Of a stretch of DNA of 64,000 bases, positions 58,616 to 64,000 are shown piece after piece. The stretch is from Litomosoides sigmodontis. Lineage: Eukaryota > Nematoda > Chromadorea > Rhabditida > Onchocercidae. The stretch lies in contig OY718806.1 of NCBI GenBank assembly GCA_963070105.1, positions 3,258,865 to 3,322,864 of the forward strand. Reading direction: 5' to 3'. Within the stretch, counting starts at the first letter, position 1. Every line of letters starts with the position of its first letter. The translations under genes were made by a program, and so were the position numbers. The notes beneath the pieces were generated by a model. That model was not told where the DNA came from. It was given only the letters and a program-made list of their open reading frames with translations, and searched no databases.

Positions 58616-60298
58616 CGTTGCATGACGACAGAGATGCCCGAAATTATCGAAAAAATATTTTTTAATAACTTATCTTAGATAAATTCACGTCATCTTATAT
58701 AGTAGTGTTGTCATTACTAAAACAAAATTCGGATTTTAAAGAAACACAAAAGGCAAAAAATCCACAATGATTTCAAACGCATTTACTAATTTACATAAAC
58801 AAATACTTGGCTGTAAAATATAACCTCATTAAATCATCGATAGCTAATAAATCACAAACGGAAACTTAGCCTCAATGAAATATGAAACGATTACTAAAAT
58901 TCTTATCATTTCTTTTACTTTATAGATATCTTGTAAAAGCTCCGATAGCGTGTTGAACTCCTTTATAATCAAATGAGTAATTTTTTTGACAGAAACTTTG
59001 GTGACCTTCTCTCGCCCTCATGACTTCACAGCTCATAAAGGTGGAAAGAATGTGAATATTAATAAGAGAAGTTTAAAAAGATAAAAAGCAGTTTTAAATA
59101 AAACAAAGGTCATGCATGAAAAAATACTTGAAAGGCTGGAAGTCTTTATTGCAGTATAAATCCAACATAAGACAACGTTTTTCCTATAGCACCCTACATA
59201 GCAGCGTACGTGCCCTAACTTAAGCAGATGAAACAAAGATCAGTTTACAACCCGTAAAGTGGTCTTCGTTAAAAATAGGAAGCAGGAAGTGTGGGGTTGT
59301 AACACAATGCGTAATCAATGCCTCACCTGGCAAACTTTACCAAATGATTCCGTAAGAAATTTGTTTAATACTGTCGAAAAATCACTCACAAGAAATTAAT
59401 TATTGTATTTGTGAGTGAAAATTTCGGTCGTTAGGGTTATTACACCCCCATTTCTTCAATAGCATGAAATGGTCTTGAAAAAAAAATATTTTCATCTGGC
59501 CCGCCTGATCGGGGATGGGTATGAGTACTGTGAGACCAAGAACGAAGCAAATAACTAAGCGAGAAAAGATATAAGGCCGTCTTGCAGTGGCACATAAAAC
59601 AAGCGCTGATCGAATGGTCGATAGGTGGAAGTGACGGAAAAATGGAATTATTTTAACGTTAACGAAAAAAAGCACCTCGAATTCTATAAAATCAATGCAA
59701 AATGCAGTGGGAAACTTTTCCGCTGTAATTGGGAATAACTTTTAATTGTAAAACGAATGAATACATCCACGTTTACGTGCCAGCAAGACAAGCGCAAAAA
59801 TTGAAAACGTGTGCAAGGAGGAAGCTAAGCAAAGTGTACAAAGCATATCTCCGGACACTGAAGTAAGATGATCACGAATTCGGAATTTTTGATACGCTAA
59901 AGGCCAGGCAAACTTCTCCTATTTTGCAAGACAAAATGGATTAATTTGTCACAAACTAAATTTTTGCTACATTTAGTCAAATTCGGTCCATTCAACTGCC
60001 TTCCTCTGACGGAAGCACACATTCGATGAGTTGTCAACTGCTCAACAATTGTTTGATATGTAACTTACACAAACTGATCTCCGATCTTTCGCATTTAATA
60101 CCAACTATCATCTAACCTTCAAATTAATTACCGTTTAACCTTAAAAGTTGGGATCTATTGCTATATCATACGGCAACTGATCATCCCGCACTTCCCTTTC
60201 CAGTTCAAAGTTTGTTACAAAATTGCTCGAAAACGGAAACAATACAGATCGATTGGGAAAAGCTGTCCGGTGGCAGCTGTCTGTGTGCATATGTACAT

Positions 60299-60340
60299 GT
60301 GTGTGTGTGTGTGTGTGTCTAGTGTTGTGTTGTGTTGTGC
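60299..60340. repeat. (GT)n / TGTGT repeat
   Basis: About ten GT units followed by imperfect GTGTT units. Confidence 0.9.
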
Positions 60341-61585
60341 TGACAGTCGGGGTCATTTAACTTGAAAAAGACGGTGGTGCGCTTGCTGTTTGGTGAGATG
60401 TGGAAGGAGTGCTGTTGTAATGTGTAGTGTTTAGGTTGTCATAACACAACAGGTAAGTGGAAAGTAAGTGACAACGTTTAGTGATAAGGTTAAGGTTTAC
60501 GCATTGAGCAAGTGCACTTATTTGAAATATCAATAATTTCACGAGTTCCCAAAATTGAAAAGGATGATAAGCAAGTAATCTCTTCAATAGCACTACACGT
60601 TCGTTCATTTGGAAAAAGAATTGAAATGGAATTCGATGAACAGATAAGGAAATGTGCCAGATTAGAGAGCAAGCGGAAGTTTCGCGGAAGCGTGTAAATG
60701 GTTCGTTCAGAGGAGCTGCATGAAAAGATGAAGAGCCTCTCTCTACACACCCGTGCGGCATAGTTCCTAATGTCCTAATGTTTTTCCCTTTTCATTGAAA
60801 AGCTTAGATCAAACTTCACTGCTTCGACTATAGCATCGTATCGTTCGTTAGCTTAAAGAAGCTTGGCAAATGTGAATTTGATATTACTTTCGCCAACTAT
60901 TGAATAAACAAGGACAACTTCATTTGATGAACTGCTCTCAATGGATTCGTTTTTTTTGGTGCTTATCTTTCGTCGTTGAAGATATCCTCAGTGATAGCAG
61001 CGATCAAGCTAGTGAGAATGCCAATAAATTATGTAAGTCTAGGGGAATTTAAAACCAAACCACTAACTTGCTATCGCTGATCTGTTAAACACTGAGAACA
61101 ATTAACGGACGGTCAAATTTAAAACAACTAATGAGGAAATTATTAAAAATCAGTTTGGAATTTTATTATGCATATACTGCCATGCCATTATGCTACGTTA
61201 AATTTTTGTAAATAATTGTAGATAGTGCTATTTATAGTTTTATTGCATGAAGATGGTATTAAGAGAATGCATTCAAAAAAAAACCCCAAACAAAAGAATG
61301 AGAAAAAGTTAATTCGATTACTGAACAATTCAAGTACTGCTTGATAAAAATAGCATTAAAAAAAAACATGGAAATGCTATTTGCAAATAAAATTCGACTT
61401 GTGCAATAACTTAATTATCTTATACGAAATTTATAAGCAAAAGAAGGACTGGAAGTGATGGATGAGAAGTGAAAGCAACGTTGCAAAAACTATTTATGTT
61501 CATCGTCTGAACCAAGATCGACACAATCTTGTTATTCAAAAAAAATGCCAAGAATACCTGGTGTTTCTGGAGAATTTTAAACTGT

Positions 61586-61645
61586 TATTGCTGCTACTGC
61601 TGCTGCAGTACTACTACTACTACTACTGCTACTACTACTACTACC
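61586..61645. repeat. Trinucleotide repeat (CTG/TAC)
   Basis: Mixed CTG and TAC/CTA triplets over about 60 bases. In one frame this reads as Leu then Tyr runs, but no gene context supports translation. Confidence 0.88.
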
Positions 61646-62834
61646 GTATCGGATTCGATGAGAAAAAAATTAGATGAAACAGATCATTAAATCTACTTTC
61701 AATTGTTACCATTTCATTTTAGCTCTATCAAAGGCTAGAAGGTAATGCGCTACAGACATTATTAGGAGACATTTCATTTTCTTTTAATCGTCGTTGTAGC
61801 AAAAAAGTGTATTTTCTATTAAAATATTAAAAATTAAACATTTTTATTGTATTAGTTCAAAATATTAAAAATTCGTTATCATTTCTCTCGAAAAATCAAA
61901 ATATGTTGTGCAGTAATTATTTAACAAATGTCCTTTTATCGATTGTTTCAAAATCGAAGAGTTAAATGTTTTTAAGGAATATCCGTTAAAAGAAAGGCAA
62001 CGAGAATACGATATAGAAAATTGAATTGTGTTTCTTGAAGCTTTCAACAAACACATTTACGCATCCGTCTACTTTGAAGAGTAGTTGAAATGGAAGCATC
62101 CTCGCTATTAGCAATTTGAAAATTCCTCCTTGAAACAAATGTTGTACACGATATGACAGCATATAAAGAACGGAACGAGGAAAGATATCGAACATGATAA
62201 CATCAAGCATTAAAATTTGAAATTCGATCTCTTCGCCGGTATCTTTCTTTAACAGCACTTTTATTAATTGATAATAATAGCAGTGCTTTTTAGACTAAAC
62301 CACCTTTTTGTTATGATATTTTTCATTCGAACAACAAACGTAAGCCTATTAAATCCATTGCCCAGTGAATTAGGCGCAGTACTTCAAAAACTCCCAAATT
62401 CAGGTATTAGTGGTTTTGTTCAGTCAGTGAGTTATCAAGCTCTGTGACAAGCTGAAGTGGACAGAGTGAAGTGAAGATGTGTAATTTAGAGAAACACCAC
62501 TCACACTCCAAACATCCTAATTTATCAGTGTAACGTTGGATTGCAAAGAGTGAGAATTATATATCATCCATCTCAGTGATAACAGTAATCCTGCACCTAT
62601 CATTAGGAGAGTACAGTGGGCGCAGTGCTACAGTCGTAGGAGCAGCGCGGTAAGTTGAACATTTATCAAATAGTTGTTGAGAACAACAATTACCTTTAAA
62701 GCAAACTTGTTAGTGGGAAGACGTGGACAGAGCGGTTCGGGTTCCGGCTACTTTCGTACACTGTGAGGTGGAAGAAGGAAGGAGCGGAGTGGTGGTGGAA
62801 TGCCGAAGATGAGATGTTGTTATGTAATGTAATG

Positions 62835-62930
62835 CCCCTCTCCTCTCCTCTCCTCTCTTCTGCTCTGCTCTCCTCTCCTCCGATCTCCTCTCCCCTGATC
62901 CCCTCTCATCTCATCTATCCATCGCTGCTC
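62835..62930. repeat. Polypyrimidine CTCTC tract
   Basis: About 95 bases of nearly pure CT sequence built on TCCTC units on the plus strand (GA-rich on the minus strand), in otherwise AT-rich DNA. Confidence 0.85.
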
Positions 62931-63378
62931 CTGCCTGTTCCTTTTATCCAACTGTTCGCCTACTCTCTGATAATACCTTCCAGGGAGGGACGAGGAAGCT
63001 TAGTGCCAGTTTACGACCTGAATGCGTACTCGTAAAAAGTGGTCCATTGCATTAGACAAAAAAGAGGGGAAAAAATTTGATGAGATTGCTAAATAATAGG
63101 CTTGAGATTGAGGAATGAAGAAATGAAGGAACGGAACGCTTCGCCTTCCTTCCATTGAGAGCAATAGTAGTGGTGCTACGTACGTTGCATTAGCTAGCAT
63201 TTGTTTGTAATTGCTAATGGGGGTAGGAATGGTGAGGAAATTGTGACAAGTATAAATCAACAGTTTCAAGTCAAACCTGGAACTTCTCATCATTGCCTCT
63301 CCTGCTTTCCCCATCTTTATTCACGTGAATTATTACAGCGATTTCAGTTCCACTTCTTTACAAGATCAAATAGGCCTC

Positions 63379-63381
<3 letters not shown>

Positions 63382-63410
<29 letters not shown>
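63382..63410. repeat. (GT)n microsatellite
   Basis: Uninterrupted GT repeat, about 14 units. Confidence 0.93.
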
Positions 63411-63414
<4 letters not shown>

Positions 63415-63441
63415 TAAATTGTAGCCACGAAAAATAAAACG

Positions 63442-63443
63442 GC

Positions 63444-63484
<41 letters not shown>
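63442..63484. repeat. (CAA)n trinucleotide repeat
   Basis: About 14 units of CAA, 30 bases after the GT tract. Confidence 0.93.
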
Positions 63485-63485
<1 letters not shown>

Positions 63486-64000
63486 AGTTCCTTTGAATGT
63501 TTCCTCTCTACGATAGCAAATGTGCAGAAAGAGATGGTTCATTCTAAAGAAATCATTGAAGCATTAAATTAAGTGCATCTAAGAAAGCATTATAAATAAA
63601 ACATTGTACTATGAAAAATACAAATGTATTTGAAAATTATGGACAAATTTAAATCAAAGATTTATGAGTTTATTGAAAAACAATTTAAATCAATCAAAGA
63701 AATGCTTTTGAAAGACCTTTGCCAGATTTTAAGACTTACCGTTCGGTAACCTCAATGATTTCACTTATAGGATTCGATGATTGGAAAGCAACTACGAATA
63801 GAGTGGTTGAAATCGTTGCGTGAGTTTTTTTTTTTTTTTTTAATAAATAATTTTGAATGATCCGCTAGCGCTTTACTTCCATACAATTGGCAATTCAACT
63901 TGAGTTCAATTTGCTGCACTTTCCATCGCTTTTTTAAACTTAATACTTCCACTTATAATAAAATTATCTCATATGACTAAGTTAATTTTTGGTTGCGATC

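Larger units (their letters stand above)
58616..64000. other. Upstream flank of ANKS1 gene, no supported gene
   Basis: About 5.4 kb of mostly AT-rich DNA. The longest open frame (60761-60357 minus, 134 codons) has no recognisable domain and overlaps an antisense frame. Simple repeats cluster from 60.3 kb to the right edge. The ANKS1 promoter should lie next to 58616. Confidence 0.55.

Noticed and set aside
60357..60761. 134-codon minus-strand open frame
   Set aside because: Longest non-family frame in the right flank, but low-complexity Ser/Thr end, no domain and overlapping antisense frames.

Overview
The window is AT-rich, intron-dense nuclear DNA from a nematode. The evidence is TTTCAG-type acceptors, many short introns, a serpentine chemoreceptor-like (Srx-type) GPCR and leader-like acceptors a few bases before two start codons. 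A spirurid/filarial worm is my best guess, from compositional feel only. No bacterial features, tRNA, rRNA, CRISPR or intact transposon were seen. Products were called by remembered family resemblance, not by database search.

Layout. (1) 21-9474 (+): the 3' part of an ATM checkpoint kinase gene, 33 exons in one continuous frame (1593 residues), entering from outside the left edge. (2) 10934-12149 (-), perhaps starting at 14812: an unrecognised spliced gene. (3) 15203-18047 (-): a WDR54-type WD40 gene with an RFX/DAF-19 X-box-like site 206 bp upstream of its ATG, a GC-AG intron, and one unresolved exon with an in-frame TGA after a 14-T run. (4) 19628-24874 (-): an SLC9/NHX sodium-proton exchanger, 20 exons, 773 residues, first coding exon not found. 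(5) About 18 kb (24.9-43.1 kb) with no convincing gene, containing a compact hairpin at 31903-31945. (6) 43152-49492 (+): a complete 8-exon GPCR of 394 residues. (7) 51308-58615 (-): a complete 31-exon ANKS1-type adaptor of 1305 residues (ankyrin repeats, two SAM domains, PTB domain). (8) 58616-64000: no supported gene, several microsatellites.

The genes do not form an evident pathway. ATM and the unknown gene converge, as do the GPCR and the ANKS1 gene. NHX, WDR54 and the unknown gene are tandem on the minus strand with gaps of about 1.6 kb and 0.4-3 kb. The most testable idea is that WDR54 belongs to the ciliary (DAF-19) regulon of sensory neurons.
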